This document shows positions 35,073 to 43,973 of a stretch of 64,000 nucleotides of DNA, piece by piece. The stretch comes from Lysinibacillus sp. FSL K6-0232 (lineage in GTDB: Bacteria > Bacillota > Bacilli > Bacillales_A > Planococcaceae): NCBI RefSeq assembly GCF_038008325.1, contig NZ_JBBOYW010000001.1, positions 796,001-860,000 on the forward strand. Reading direction: 5' to 3'. Every line of letters begins with the position of its first letter. The stretch's first letter is position 1. The notes below the pieces were generated by a model. It did no database searches and had not been told where the DNA came from. It was given only the letters and a program-made list of their open reading frames with translations. A program made the position numbers and the translations under genes.

Positions 35073-35644
35073 GAGTACGTCAACAAGGGAACCGAACACT
35101 GCGTAAAACGATTTTAATTTATTGTGAGGGTGAAACGGAGCGCATTTATTTTGAGCAAATGCGTATTTTGAAACGATCAAAAATGGTAAGCGTCAAAATT
35201 AAAAATGTGAAACGTTCTGCCATTAAGCTTGCTCAGCATGCATATCGAGATTCTAGCTATCAATATTTTGATGAGGTTTGGATTGTTTTTGATAAGGATG
35301 ATTTAACAGAAAAGCAGTTGGAGGAAGTGAATACCTTTTGCGAAGAAAAAAATATCCATATTGCTTATACAAATGAGGCATTTGAATTATGGCTGCTGCT
35401 ACATTTTGAGGAAGTTGATAGTACAGAAAAATACCCAAGAACTGTGTTAAACGATAAAATGGAGCAACATCTTGGCGTCAAGCGTTATTTCCGTCATAAA
35501 GCCGATGAATCCATTATTGCTCCTATCGCATTGCGTCATGAGGTAGCCATTAAAAACTGTGCTAATATGATGGCACTAAGGCAAACAGAGAGCCGTGATA
35601 ATCCGTACTGTAACGTACATGAAATGATAAAATACATATTTTAA
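35069..35644 (+). CDS. RloB-family TOPRIM-like protein
   Basis: 191 residues from GTG 35069, overlapping the ATPase gene. The RloB pattern is clear: YCEGETERIYFEQM (Glu20, Glu24), VWIVFDKDD (Asp75, Asp77) and NEAFELWLLLHF (Asn102, Glu103). The first two motifs have the layout of a TOPRIM metal site (Glu ... DxD), implying a nuclease or nucleic-acid-cleaving effector. With an AAA15 ATPase partner it forms a sensor-effector pair of the type found in anti-phage systems. The target is unknown. Confidence 0.85.
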   Translation: MRVRQQGNRTLRKTILIYCEGETERIYFEQMRILKRSKMVSVKIKNVKRSAIKLAQHAYRDSSYQYFDEVWIVFDKDDLTEKQLEEVNTFCEEKNIHIAYTNEAFELWLLLHFEEVDSTEKYPRTVLNDKMEQHLGVKRYFRHKADESIIAPIALRHEVAIKNCANMMALRQTESRDNPYCNVHEMIKYIF

Positions 35645-35713
35645 CGAATGATAACTTACCATATCGTCAAATGATCGAGGATTCGTTGAAAGTAAATTTG
35701 CAGATGAGTCATA

Positions 35714-35866
35714 TTGCAGCGGAATTGGTACGAGGCATTTAGTGGTGGAGGTCAATCTCTGCTTTACACGGGCAAACCATATGCCATTACTGTTTTGATG
35801 GTAATATTGCTCATACTCGAGCTGAAAAATAAAAAATTTAGCTATGTCTTGTGGCTAATCATCTAA
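35714..35866 (+). pseudogene. Possible gene remnant with a membrane segment
   Basis: After rloB a 51-codon frame from TTG 35714 encodes an Arg/Trp-rich start, GGGQSLLYTGKPYA and the hydrophobic VLMVILLILEL, ending KFSYVLWLII. A different frame over 35650-35744 reads NLPYRQMIEDSLKVNLQMSH and on to a stop. Neither has a good ribosome site. They look like pieces of decayed or frame-shifted genes, but chance cannot be excluded. Confidence 0.25.
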
Positions 35867-35888
35867 TACATATATGAATAGTACAAGA

Positions 35889-35921
35889 AAAGCCATCAGC
35901 ATTGTTTCGCTGATGGCTTTG
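35889..35921 (-). terminator. Terminator of the YhfH-like gene
   Basis: AAAGCCATCAGC and GCTGATGGCTTT pair around eight bases; the minus-strand product ends in UUUUC. Confidence 0.75.
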
Positions 35922-35925
35922 TTGA

Positions 35926-36051
35926 TTATAAAGTGTTGCAGTTTTCACAGTGATGGCTGTAGCATTCACTTTGCTCTTCCATTTTTTCTCCACACTCTAC
36001 ACAAGTTTTCTCTGGTAAATTTCTGAAAAATTCCATAACGTTTTCTAACAT
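35926..36051 (-). CDS. yhfH: YhfH-family zinc-ribbon micro-protein
   Basis: 41 residues: MLENVMEFFRNLPEKTCVEC, GEKMEEQSECYSHHCENCNT. Two CxxC pairs (Cys17/Cys20 and Cys35/Cys38) plus Cys30 form a small zinc-ribbon. The layout follows B. subtilis YhfH (FRNLPPKxCxxCGEKMEEQ). A strong GAGGAGG lies eight bases before ATG 36051 and a terminator follows, so it is a real gene despite its size. Function unknown. Confidence 0.88.
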   Translation of the reverse strand: MLENVMEFFRNLPEKTCVECGEKMEEQSECYSHHCENCNTL

Positions 36052-36395
36052 ATCTATTTCCTCCTCAACAGGTAACTGTTATATATAATTTATTTGATAA
36101 TCGTATTGTATTATAACAGTTAGTGAACGTCAATAGAATAATCAGAAAATTTCGTATTATTTTTGTCGATTTTATGACAGTGAATAATTCTATATTTAGC
36201 AAACCTATCCATGAAAGGGTACAAGCGTTTATTTTTAGGGGACGGAGGCAGTTGGTAAAAAGGACACAAATATAGACACGACATATGGTGGGCTGTCAAG
36301 ATATAGCCATTTTATGTCGAAATATAGGCATGTTTATAGCTGAAAAACATATAGTGTATATGGAGCCAATAGAGTATAAGATGAAAGGGGATTGC

Positions 36396-38462
36396 GTGGA
36401 TAACTCAAAGTCAAATCAACACAAACATGTAAAGGATAATGCAAAGGATCAGCAATTAGAGGCATTTCGTGTTGACAATGATGATACAAGGATGACAACG
36501 AATCAAGGGTTAAGAGTGTCCAATGACGAGGACTCACTGAAGGCAGGTGTTCGGGGTCCTACCATTATGGAGGATTTTCATTTTAGGGAAAAAATGACTC
36601 ATTTTGACCATGAACGAATTCCAGAGCGAGTTGTACATGCAAGAGGCTTTGCTGCGCACGGGGAATTTGAATTATATGAATCAATGAAGGAGTATACAAA
36701 GGCAGGCTTTTTGCAGGACCCGAAAAAGAAAACCCCTGTATTTGTAAGATTTTCGACAGTTGTTGGTAGCTTAGGCTCAATGGATACAGCGAGAGATGTC
36801 CGTGGATTTGCGACAAAATTTTATACAGATGAAGGAAATTATGATTTAGTGGGAAATAATATTCCTGTCTTTTTTATTCAGGATGCGATGAAGTTTCCAG
36901 ATTTAATTCATGCAGTAAAGCCTGAACCACATAATGAAATGCCACAAGCAGCTTCTGCCCATGATACATTTTGGGATTTTGTAGCGAATAATCAGGAAAT
37001 TGCCCATATGGTGATGTGGGTAATGTCTGACCGAGCTATTCCACGAAGCTTTCGTATGATGGAAGGCTTTGGTGTACACACATTCCGTTTTGTTAATGAT
37101 AAAGGAAGATCAAGGTTTGTGAAATTTCATTGGAAGCCCGTACTTGGTGTGCATTCACTTGTTTGGGATGAGGCACAAATCATTGCAGGAAAAGATCCTG
37201 ATTTTCAACGTCGAGATTTATGGGAATCCATTGAAATCGGTGATTATCCAGAATACGAGCTTGGTATTCAAATACTGGAACCAGAGGATGAATTTAAGTT
37301 TGATTTTGACATTTTAGATGCTACAAAGCTTTGGCCAGAGGAGCTAATACCCGTAAAGATAATTGGTAAAATGACTTTAAACCGCAATGTCGATAATGTT
37401 TTTGCTGAAACAGAGCAAGTTGCTTTTCATCCGGGAAATGTTGTCCCGGGTATTGATTTTACTAATGATCCACTATTACAGGGTCGCCTTTTCTCCTATT
37501 TAGATACACAGTTAATTCGTTTAGGAGGACCGAATTTTACAGAAATTCCGATTAATCGCCCTATCTGCCCTGTCCATAATAATCAACGTAATGGCTTTAA
37601 TCGACAGGCAATTAATGTAGGGAAGGTCAGCTATCATAAAAATTCACTAGCCAATAATACGCCTGCCACTTCAACGGCAAAAGAGGGAGGCTATGTTCAT
37701 TACGAGGAAAAGGTTGAAGGTCGCATTACTAGAGCGCGCAGTAAATCCTTTGATGATCATTTCTCACAGGCGCGGTTATTTTGGAATAGTATGTCCCAGC
37801 CTGAAAAGCAGCATATTATTGATGCCTTTAGCTTTGAGGTCGGAAAAGTGAAAAGTAAATCCGTTCGTCAGCAAGTAGTGGATATGTTTGCTCATGTCGA
37901 TAAAGCACTAGCTACAACGGTAGCAGACAATGTTGGTGTGAATCGTCCTAGTGGAGAGCAGTCCAAGGTAACAGCCTCATCGCCTGCACTGAGTCAAGCC
38001 AATACAGTAAAATTACCTTATACGCTGAAAGTAGGTGTTTTAATTGGGGATGGCTTTGATGCAAACGAGGTTGGAGAGGTATTAAAACATTTAACAAGGC
38101 AGGGCGTGCGCTACAGCATTGTTGCTGATCGACTAGGCGTAATCACAAGCAATAGCGGTGTTCAATTAACAGCAAACGAAACATTTATCACGACAGATGC
38201 AGTATTATTTGATGCACTCTATATTGTTGGTGTAAGAGCAAATAATCAAGCTAAATTTAATACACATATTGTCAATTATATTAATGAAGCATATCGACAC
38301 TATAAGCCGCTTGGATTCGCTACAACAGGCACAGCCTTTTTTAATATGTCGAATGCAAATATTGGTCCCGGTATTATTTTAGCAACAGGCAACAAAGACT
38401 TTGCCAAAAAATTTGTAGCTGCCATTGCTCAACAACGATTTTGGCAACGAAATATTTATTAA
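36396..38462 (+). CDS. katE: Large-subunit monofunctional catalase KatE
   Basis: 688 residues from GTG 36396 behind AAAGGGG; upstream in-frame starts lack ribosome sites and the chosen N-terminus aligns with B. subtilis KatE. The clade II catalase core has His81 ([11 protein letters not shown]), Asn154 ([10 protein letters not shown]) and haem ligand Tyr368 ([10 protein letters not shown]). The last 150 residues are the DJ-1/PfpI-like flavodoxin domain ([18 protein letters not shown]) typical of HPII-type enzymes. It removes hydrogen peroxide and in B. subtilis is a general-stress protein. No clear SigB promoter was found. Confidence 0.96.
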   Translation: MDNSKSNQHKHVKDNAKDQQLEAFRVDNDDTRMTTNQGLRVSNDEDSLKAGVRGPTIMEDFHFREKMTHFDHERIPERVVHARGFAAHGEFELYESMKEYTKAGFLQDPKKKTPVFVRFSTVVGSLGSMDTARDVRGFATKFYTDEGNYDLVGNNIPVFFIQDAMKFPDLIHAVKPEPHNEMPQAASAHDTFWDFVANNQEIAHMVMWVMSDRAIPRSFRMMEGFGVHTFRFVNDKGRSRFVKFHWKPVLGVHSLVWDEAQIIAGKDPDFQRRDLWESIEIGDYPEYELGIQILEPEDEFKFDFDILDATKLWPEELIPVKIIGKMTLNRNVDNVFAETEQVAFHPGNVVPGIDFTNDPLLQGRLFSYLDTQLIRLGGPNFTEIPINRPICPVHNNQRNGFNRQAINVGKVSYHKNSLANNTPATSTAKEGGYVHYEEKVEGRITRARSKSFDDHFSQARLFWNSMSQPEKQHIIDAFSFEVGKVKSKSVRQQVVDMFAHVDKALATTVADNVGVNRPSGEQSKVTASSPALSQANTVKLPYTLKVGVLIGDGFDANEVGEVLKHLTRQGVRYSIVADRLGVITSNSGVQLTANETFITTDAVLFDALYIVGVRANNQAKFNTHIVNYINEAYRHYKPLGFATTGTAFFNMSNANIGPGIILATGNKDFAKKFVAAIAQQRFWQRNIY

Positions 38463-38536
38463 ATAGTTTGATGAAAGCAGAATACTTGCGAGTAGAGTGA
38501 ACACCCGCGGAGCTAGAAAAGCACCTATAAATCATT

Positions 38537-38590
38537 AATAAAAGGCACATTATAGGGGCATGAACTGCATCCTATAATGTGCCTTTTTAT
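38537..38590. terminator. Bidirectional terminator after katE
   Basis: AAAAGGCACATTATAGG and CCTATAATGTGCCTTTT pair perfectly around 14 bases, with A- and T-tracts outside. It serves katE and the convergent small gene. Confidence 0.92.
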
Positions 38591-38745
38591 TAGTTGGCTT
38601 CAGGTTCTTCGTTCTGCTCCACAGGCGTTGTAGAGAGATATAAGAAAGCCTCGTCTTGCAAAAGCAATAATTTTTCTTCACAAATCCCGTGTGCCAATGG
38701 TCCAGAAAAAATAGACTCCCACCAAGTTCCAGTTGTTGTTGTCAT
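38590..38745 (-). CDS. Small protein, unknown, 51 residues
   Basis: Frame from ATG 38745 to a stop at 38590: it starts MTTTTGTWWESIFSGPLAHG, has one Cys and a Leu-rich helix (EEKLLLLQDEAFLYLST), and ends in an acidic tail. A GGGGG-type ribosome site lies about 12 bases upstream, and the stop abuts the shared terminator. A possible promoter TTGAGG-N16-TTAAAA precedes it. I do not recognise a family. The opposite-strand frame over the same bases has no ribosome site. Confidence 0.5.
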   Translation of the reverse strand: MTTTTGTWWESIFSGPLAHGICEEKLLLLQDEAFLYLSTTPVEQNEEPEAN

Positions 38746-38905
38746 TCATCTACGCCCCCGTTTCGATTTTAAATATGTAGTTGTAGACCCTCAACATAAA
38801 GAAAGAGGATTTTTGCCTATCAATGTTGTATCGTATAGACAATGATAGTTTGTTTCAAAATGACAAAACTATGTATGCCAATTTCAAAAAAGGGGTGCTT
38901 GATGA

Positions 38906-40294
38906 ATGAATTTTACGTCACAAGATGTAGAAAATATGATTATGGAACAGCGTCAATTTTATTTTTCTCGTGCAACAAAAAGTGCAAAATTCCGCAAAGA
39001 GCAACTAATAAAATTAAAAAAAGCCATCCTAAAATATGAACAGGATATTGTCAATGCATTATATTTAGACCTTCGTAAAAGTGAATTTGAGGCTTATGCT
39101 ACAGAAATTGGAATCGTTTTAGACAGTATTTCATATATGGTTAAGCATGTAGAGGAATGGATGGAACCAGAAGCTGTTAAAACACCGATTCAATATCAAA
39201 TGGGAAAAAGCTTTATTGTGCGTGAGCCATACGGTGTAACATTAATTATTGGACCATTTAATTATCCATTTCAGCTTGTTATGGAGCCGCTAGTAGGGGC
39301 TATTGTGGGAGGTAATACAGCGATTGTCAAACCATCAGAGGCATCTGTACATACAGCTGCGATTGTAAAAAAAATAATTGAAGAAACCTTCCATCCTTCC
39401 TATGTACGTGTTGTGGAGGGAGAAAAAGAAGAGGTAACAGCTCTTATTCATGCGCCCTTCGACTATATCTTTTTTACGGGCAGTGTAGCGGTTGGAAAAG
39501 TGGTTGCAAAGGCAGCTGCAGAGCGCTTAACACCAATTGCGCTAGAGCTAGGTGGAAAAAGCCCAGCTATTGTCGATCAAACAGCTAATCTAGAAGTAGC
39601 GGCAAAGCGTATTGTATGGGGGAAATTTACCAACACAGGTCAAACTTGCGTAGCACCAGATTATGTATTGGTGCATAAGGATGTTTATGAGCCTTTTATG
39701 AAACTTGTAAAAGAAACGATACGTTCATTTTATGGGAAAAATCCATTGAAAAGCTCTGACTATGGTCGTATTGTCAACCTTAAACAATTTGATCGCTTAC
39801 AGCAGATTATTATGGAGGAACGCGATGCGATTACATTTGGTGGACGAGTAGATCGCGATGATTTATATATTGAGCCAACAATTATTGAATATGTGAAATG
39901 GTCAAGTCCATCTATGCAGGAGGAACTTTTTGGACCTATTTTGCCTGTGATGATTTATCAGGATTTACCGCTTGTTATTCATCAAATTCGACAATTGCCA
40001 AAGCCATTAGCAGCGTATTTCTTCTCAGAGCATGAAAAGGCCATTCAATATTTCCTAGAGGAACTTCCATTTGGCGGTGGGTGTATTAATGATACAGTGA
40101 CACATGTCGGAAACTTACATTTACCATTTGGCGGTGTTGGTCCTTCAGGCGTGAAAGCATACCATGGTAAAGCCAGCTTTGAAAACTTTACGCACCCTAA
40201 ATCTATTTTAAAGAAATCCTCTAAGCTAGAAACGAATGTTCTTTTCCCTCCATATAAACAAAAGGTGAAGATTATACGTTCAATTATGAAATAA
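38906..40294 (+). CDS. Aldehyde dehydrogenase, class 3-like
   Basis: 462 residues, soluble, no signal. The NAD-dependent ALDH catalytic pair is Glu214 (LELGGKSP) and Cys248 (NTGQTCVAPDYV), with PFNYPFQL and FTGSVAVGK in the Rossmann part. The length and LPFGGVGPSGVKAYHGK ending place it in the YwdH/class 3 group that oxidises aliphatic or aromatic aldehydes. AAGGGGTG lies ten bases before ATG 38906. Monocistronic; it follows katE without being in its operon. Confidence 0.94.
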   Translation: MNFTSQDVENMIMEQRQFYFSRATKSAKFRKEQLIKLKKAILKYEQDIVNALYLDLRKSEFEAYATEIGIVLDSISYMVKHVEEWMEPEAVKTPIQYQMGKSFIVREPYGVTLIIGPFNYPFQLVMEPLVGAIVGGNTAIVKPSEASVHTAAIVKKIIEETFHPSYVRVVEGEKEEVTALIHAPFDYIFFTGSVAVGKVVAKAAAERLTPIALELGGKSPAIVDQTANLEVAAKRIVWGKFTNTGQTCVAPDYVLVHKDVYEPFMKLVKETIRSFYGKNPLKSSDYGRIVNLKQFDRLQQIIMEERDAITFGGRVDRDDLYIEPTIIEYVKWSSPSMQEELFGPILPVMIYQDLPLVIHQIRQLPKPLAAYFFSEHEKAIQYFLEELPFGGGCINDTVTHVGNLHLPFGGVGPSGVKAYHGKASFENFTHPKSILKKSSKLETNVLFPPYKQKVKIIRSIMK

Positions 40295-40568
40295 CAAATG
40301 AGGCTATATGATGTTCCTCTTTCAGAGCTCTATACAAACATGTCGAAAAATGACGATTATTCATTATTAGTAAAAATTTTAAGAAAAACGTATTTTTTTA
40401 TGACAATGAAAGCGTTTTTGTTGAAAAAATGCATGAGAGACATTTTATTTATCAAGAAATAAGTAGTAAAATAAGTTCAATAGAACGTGGGGGTTTTTTA
40501 TTGTCATATTTTGTCGAATAGGCAAAAATAATGATATGAGTGTAGAGATTGATTGGAGGACTATGAAA

Positions 40569-42035
40569 ATGTATGCAGAGGAATTGTTAAGTGCATTACC
40601 TTTGAAAAAAATAATTGGCGAGCTGCCAAGTCAAGTTAGTGATATTGTAATAGATTCAAGAAGTGTACAGCCAAATAGTATGTTTGTTTGTATTAAAGGC
40701 TATACGGTTGATGGGCATGATTATGCACAAAAGGCTATAGATAGCGGTGCAACAATTGTTGTAACAGAACGTAAATTACCCTTAAGTGAAAATATTGCAC
40801 AGGTTATTGTGAAAGATACGGATCGTGCGGTAGGTTTATTAGCTGCCAAGTTCTTTGATTATCCTTCAAAGGATATAACAATGATTGGAGTTACAGGCAC
40901 AAATGGTAAAACATCTGTCACAGGCATTATTCAAAACATTATGCAAGGCATGGGTGAAAAATCTGCATTAACGGGTACAATTGGCTTTAACTTAAATGGA
41001 ATTTTATATGAATCTGCCAATACAACGAGCGATGCGCTATCAACACAGCAAATGATTTTTCGTGCAAAAATGGAAGGCTGTCGTTTAATGACGATGGAAG
41101 TTTCCTCACATGGACTAGCGCTTGGACGCTTAGCAGGGGTGGATTATGATATTGCTATTTTTACAAATCTCACGCACGACCATCTTGATTTCCATGGCAC
41201 GATGGAGGAATATGGGCATGCAAAAGGTTTATTATTCTCCCAGCTTGGGCAAGATTTAGAAAAAAATAAATTTGTTGTACTAAATGCGGATGATCCTTGG
41301 TCAGAGCGCTATGCTGCAATGACACCATTTCCAGTTTGGACATATGGCTTAAAAAATGAAACAGCGGATTTCCGAGCTATTAACTGTGAATATCATGATT
41401 ATATGACAATCTTTGATGTCGAGATGCCAGAGGGAATTTATCGTGTAAAAATGCATTTACTTGGTGAATTTAATATTTATAATGTATTAGCAGCAATGGT
41501 GGCATTCTATGGTCGCGGTTATTCCATGGAAACCATTATTGAACAAATTGAGCAATTACCGCCTGTTAAAGGGCGTATGGAAAAAGTATGCTCTGATTTG
41601 CCTGTGCAAATTTTTATTGATTATGCACATACACCAGATGCTATTGAAAAAGCCATCGAAGCAGCACAACCTTATAAAAAGGGCAAGCTGATTTTCTTAG
41701 TTGGAACGGGTGGCAATCGTGATAAATCGAAACGACCTGCTATGGCTGAAAAAGCGTCCGCAGCAGACTATGTTATTTTAACAACAGACGACCCTCGCTA
41801 TGAGGACTATGACAGCATTACAAGTGACCTTGCGAAAGGCATGCAGCATAGCAATTATGCCTGCATTGGAGATCGTGCAGAGGCAGTACGTCATGCAATT
41901 GAAATTGCAGAGCCAGATGATATTATTATTTTTGCGGGTAAAGGGCATGAGGATTATCAAATTATCGAAAACACAAAATATCCGCATAGTGATGCAGAAA
42001 TTGCACTAGAAGCAGGTCGTTTAAAATTTGTTTGA
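40569..42035 (+). CDS. murE: MurE, UDP-MurNAc-tripeptide synthetase, staphylococcal (L-Lys) type by context
   Basis: 488 residues from ATG 40569, eight bases after GGAGGA. Mur ligase domains: N-terminal UDP-binding (SDIVIDSRSVQPNSMFVCIKG), ATPase TGTNGKTS (109-116), and C-terminal domain. The sequence tracks S. aureus MurE closely (EVSSHGLALGRLAGVDYDIAIF, HDHLDFHGTMEEYGHAKGLLF). The amino-acid specificity motif reads Asp407-Asp408-Pro409-Arg410, where meso-DAP enzymes have DNPR and S. aureus has DNPA. It lies alone, outside a dcw cluster, and next to prfC, as in S. aureus. L-Lys addition is likely from context but the Arg leaves it open. Confidence 0.9.
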   Translation: MYAEELLSALPLKKIIGELPSQVSDIVIDSRSVQPNSMFVCIKGYTVDGHDYAQKAIDSGATIVVTERKLPLSENIAQVIVKDTDRAVGLLAAKFFDYPSKDITMIGVTGTNGKTSVTGIIQNIMQGMGEKSALTGTIGFNLNGILYESANTTSDALSTQQMIFRAKMEGCRLMTMEVSSHGLALGRLAGVDYDIAIFTNLTHDHLDFHGTMEEYGHAKGLLFSQLGQDLEKNKFVVLNADDPWSERYAAMTPFPVWTYGLKNETADFRAINCEYHDYMTIFDVEMPEGIYRVKMHLLGEFNIYNVLAAMVAFYGRGYSMETIIEQIEQLPPVKGRMEKVCSDLPVQIFIDYAHTPDAIEKAIEAAQPYKKGKLIFLVGTGGNRDKSKRPAMAEKASAADYVILTTDDPRYEDYDSITSDLAKGMQHSNYACIGDRAEAVRHAIEIAEPDDIIIFAGKGHEDYQIIENTKYPHSDAEIALEAGRLKFV

Positions 42036-42052
42036 TGGAAGAGAAGATTTTA

Positions 42053-42090
42053 GGAAAGCCTTTTAGTCGCCACTAAAAGGCTTTCTTTTT
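42053..42090 (+). terminator. Terminator of murE
   Basis: GAAAGCCTTTTAGT and ACTAAAAGGCTTTC form a 14-base perfect stem around CGCC, followed by TTTTT. It separates murE from prfC. Confidence 0.92.
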
Positions 42091-42170
42091 GGAGATTTTA
42101 TGTAAAAAGGTTGTACGAAAGGCAGGACTTCTTTTATTATTAGGAAGTATGAAAAAAGGAGAATGACGAG

Positions 42171-43748
42171 ATGAATGCTAATTTAGAAAAAGAGATATTA
42201 TCACGTCGTACATTTGCCATTATCAGTCACCCTGATGCTGGGAAAACGACGATTACAGAAAAATTACTATTGTTCGGTGGCGCAATTCGTGATGCAGGGA
42301 CGGTAAAAGGGAAAAAAACAGGCAAGTTTGCAACATCAGACTGGATGGAAATCGAAAAGCAACGTGGGATTTCTGTTACGTCATCCGTTATGCAATTTGA
42401 TTATAATGGGTCACGCGTTAATATTTTAGATACACCTGGTCACCAAGATTTCTCAGAGGACACATATCGTACGTTAATGGCTGTTGATAGTGCTGTGATG
42501 GTAGTGGATGCTGCAAAAGGGATTGAGGCACAAACATTAAAGCTATTTAAAGTTTGTAAAATGCGTGGTATTCCGATTTTTACATTTATTAATAAATTAG
42601 ATCGTCAAGGAAAAGAGCCGCTTGAGCTGATTGAAGAGCTTGAAGAGGTACTTGGTATCCAAGCATACCCAATGAACTGGCCAATTGGGATGGGGAAAGA
42701 GTTTCTTGGTATTTATGATCGTTATAATAAACGTATTGAGCAATTCCGAACAGATGAAGGGGAACGATTTTTACCAATTGATGACAATGGAGAGCTTGCT
42801 GTAGAGCATCCAATGAAGGTGACTTCTTATTACTCACAGGCAATGGATGATATTCTATTATTAGATGAAGCTGGTAATGAATACTCAGAGGAAAAAATTC
42901 GTCGAGGAGAGTTAACACCTGTATTCTTTGGCTCAGCATTAACAAACTTTGGTGTGCAAACATTCCTTGAAACATATTTACAGTTTGCACCAACACCACA
43001 GCCACGAATTACAGAGGATGAGCAGTTTATTGACCCTGTGGAACATGAGGAGTTTTCAGGCTTTATTTTCAAAATTCAAGCGAATATGAACCCTGCCCAT
43101 CGTGATCGTATTGCCTTTGTGCGTATTGTTTCTGGTAAATTTGAGCGTGGTATGAATATGACACTTTCTCGCACAGGCAAATCCTTTAAAGTAACACAGT
43201 CTACACAGTTTCTTGCAGATGACCGTGAAACAGTGGATGAAGCGGTTGCTGGCGATATTATTGGCTTATATGATACAGGGACATATCAAATTGGTGACAC
43301 AGTTGTAGGCGGTAAGAAAACATTCCAGTTTGAAAAGTTACCACAGTTTACACCAGAGCTATTTGTGCGTGTAACAGCGAAAAATGTGATGAAGTCAAAG
43401 CAATTCCATAAAGGGATTTTGCAATTAGTGCAAGAGGGTGCTATCCAATATTATAAAACATTGCATACAGAGGAAGTTATGCTTGGTGCAGTGGGGCAAT
43501 TACAATTTGAAGTATTTGAGCATCGTATGAAAAATGAATACAATGTGGAAGTAAAAATGGAGCCAATCGGTTCAAAAATTGCACGTTGGATTGAAAATGA
43601 AGAGGATGTTAAAGAATCGATGTCTTCAAGCCGTTCAATGCTAGTGAAAGACCGCTTTGACAACCTTGTGTTCCTATTTGAAAATGAATTTGCAATGCGC
43701 TGGTTTGCTGACAAAAACGAAAATATCAAACTTTATAGCCTTCTATAA
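42171..43748 (+). CDS. prfC: Peptide chain release factor 3 (RF3)
   Basis: 525 residues. Translational GTPase: G1 HPDAGKTT (20-27), G3 DTPGHQD (87-93), G4 NKLD (141-144), then domain II and the RF3 C-terminal domain ([22 protein letters not shown]). It recycles RF1/RF2 after peptide release. AAAGGAG precedes ATG 42171. Neighbour of murE as in staphylococci, but a strong terminator lies between the two here, so co-transcription would be limited. Confidence 0.96.
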   Translation: MNANLEKEILSRRTFAIISHPDAGKTTITEKLLLFGGAIRDAGTVKGKKTGKFATSDWMEIEKQRGISVTSSVMQFDYNGSRVNILDTPGHQDFSEDTYRTLMAVDSAVMVVDAAKGIEAQTLKLFKVCKMRGIPIFTFINKLDRQGKEPLELIEELEEVLGIQAYPMNWPIGMGKEFLGIYDRYNKRIEQFRTDEGERFLPIDDNGELAVEHPMKVTSYYSQAMDDILLLDEAGNEYSEEKIRRGELTPVFFGSALTNFGVQTFLETYLQFAPTPQPRITEDEQFIDPVEHEEFSGFIFKIQANMNPAHRDRIAFVRIVSGKFERGMNMTLSRTGKSFKVTQSTQFLADDRETVDEAVAGDIIGLYDTGTYQIGDTVVGGKKTFQFEKLPQFTPELFVRVTAKNVMKSKQFHKGILQLVQEGAIQYYKTLHTEEVMLGAVGQLQFEVFEHRMKNEYNVEVKMEPIGSKIARWIENEEDVKESMSSSRSMLVKDRFDNLVFLFENEFAMRWFADKNENIKLYSLL

Positions 43749-43816
43749 TATGAAGATGAAATTAATTGAGCGCTCCGCCTTCTATAGTAAAGAAGCTAGC
43801 TAAATATAAATATTTA

Positions 43817-43853
43817 AACACGAATCGACAATTTTGCGATTCGTGTTTTTTTA
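43817..43853 (+). terminator. Terminator of prfC
   Basis: ACACGAATCG and CGATTCGTGT pair around nine bases, followed by TTTTTTT. Confidence 0.88.
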
Positions 43854-43973
43854 CAAGGAAAATTAAGGTTGTATGTAGAATTTAAACAGAGAGCTATTAG
43901 ATAACCTGTTGATAAAATAATCTCCTTTTCGGCTATCATAGAAAGGAAGAGATAGAAAAGGAGCCTGTTTGCT

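Noticed and set aside
36200..36250. SigB promoter for katE
   Set aside because: A GGGTAC box is present but no GTTT-type -35 lies at 13-15 bases from it.
38594..38845. An 83-codon plus-strand frame after katE
   Set aside because: It begins inside the terminator region without a ribosome site; the minus-strand frame 38590-38745 has better signals.
40406..40419. TGAAAGCGTTTTTG upstream of murE as a CcpA cre site
   Set aside because: One arm fails the consensus and murE is not an expected CcpA target.
42589..43005. A 138-codon minus-strand open frame inside prfC
   Set aside because: Antisense shadow of a strongly conserved gene; no ribosome site or promoter.
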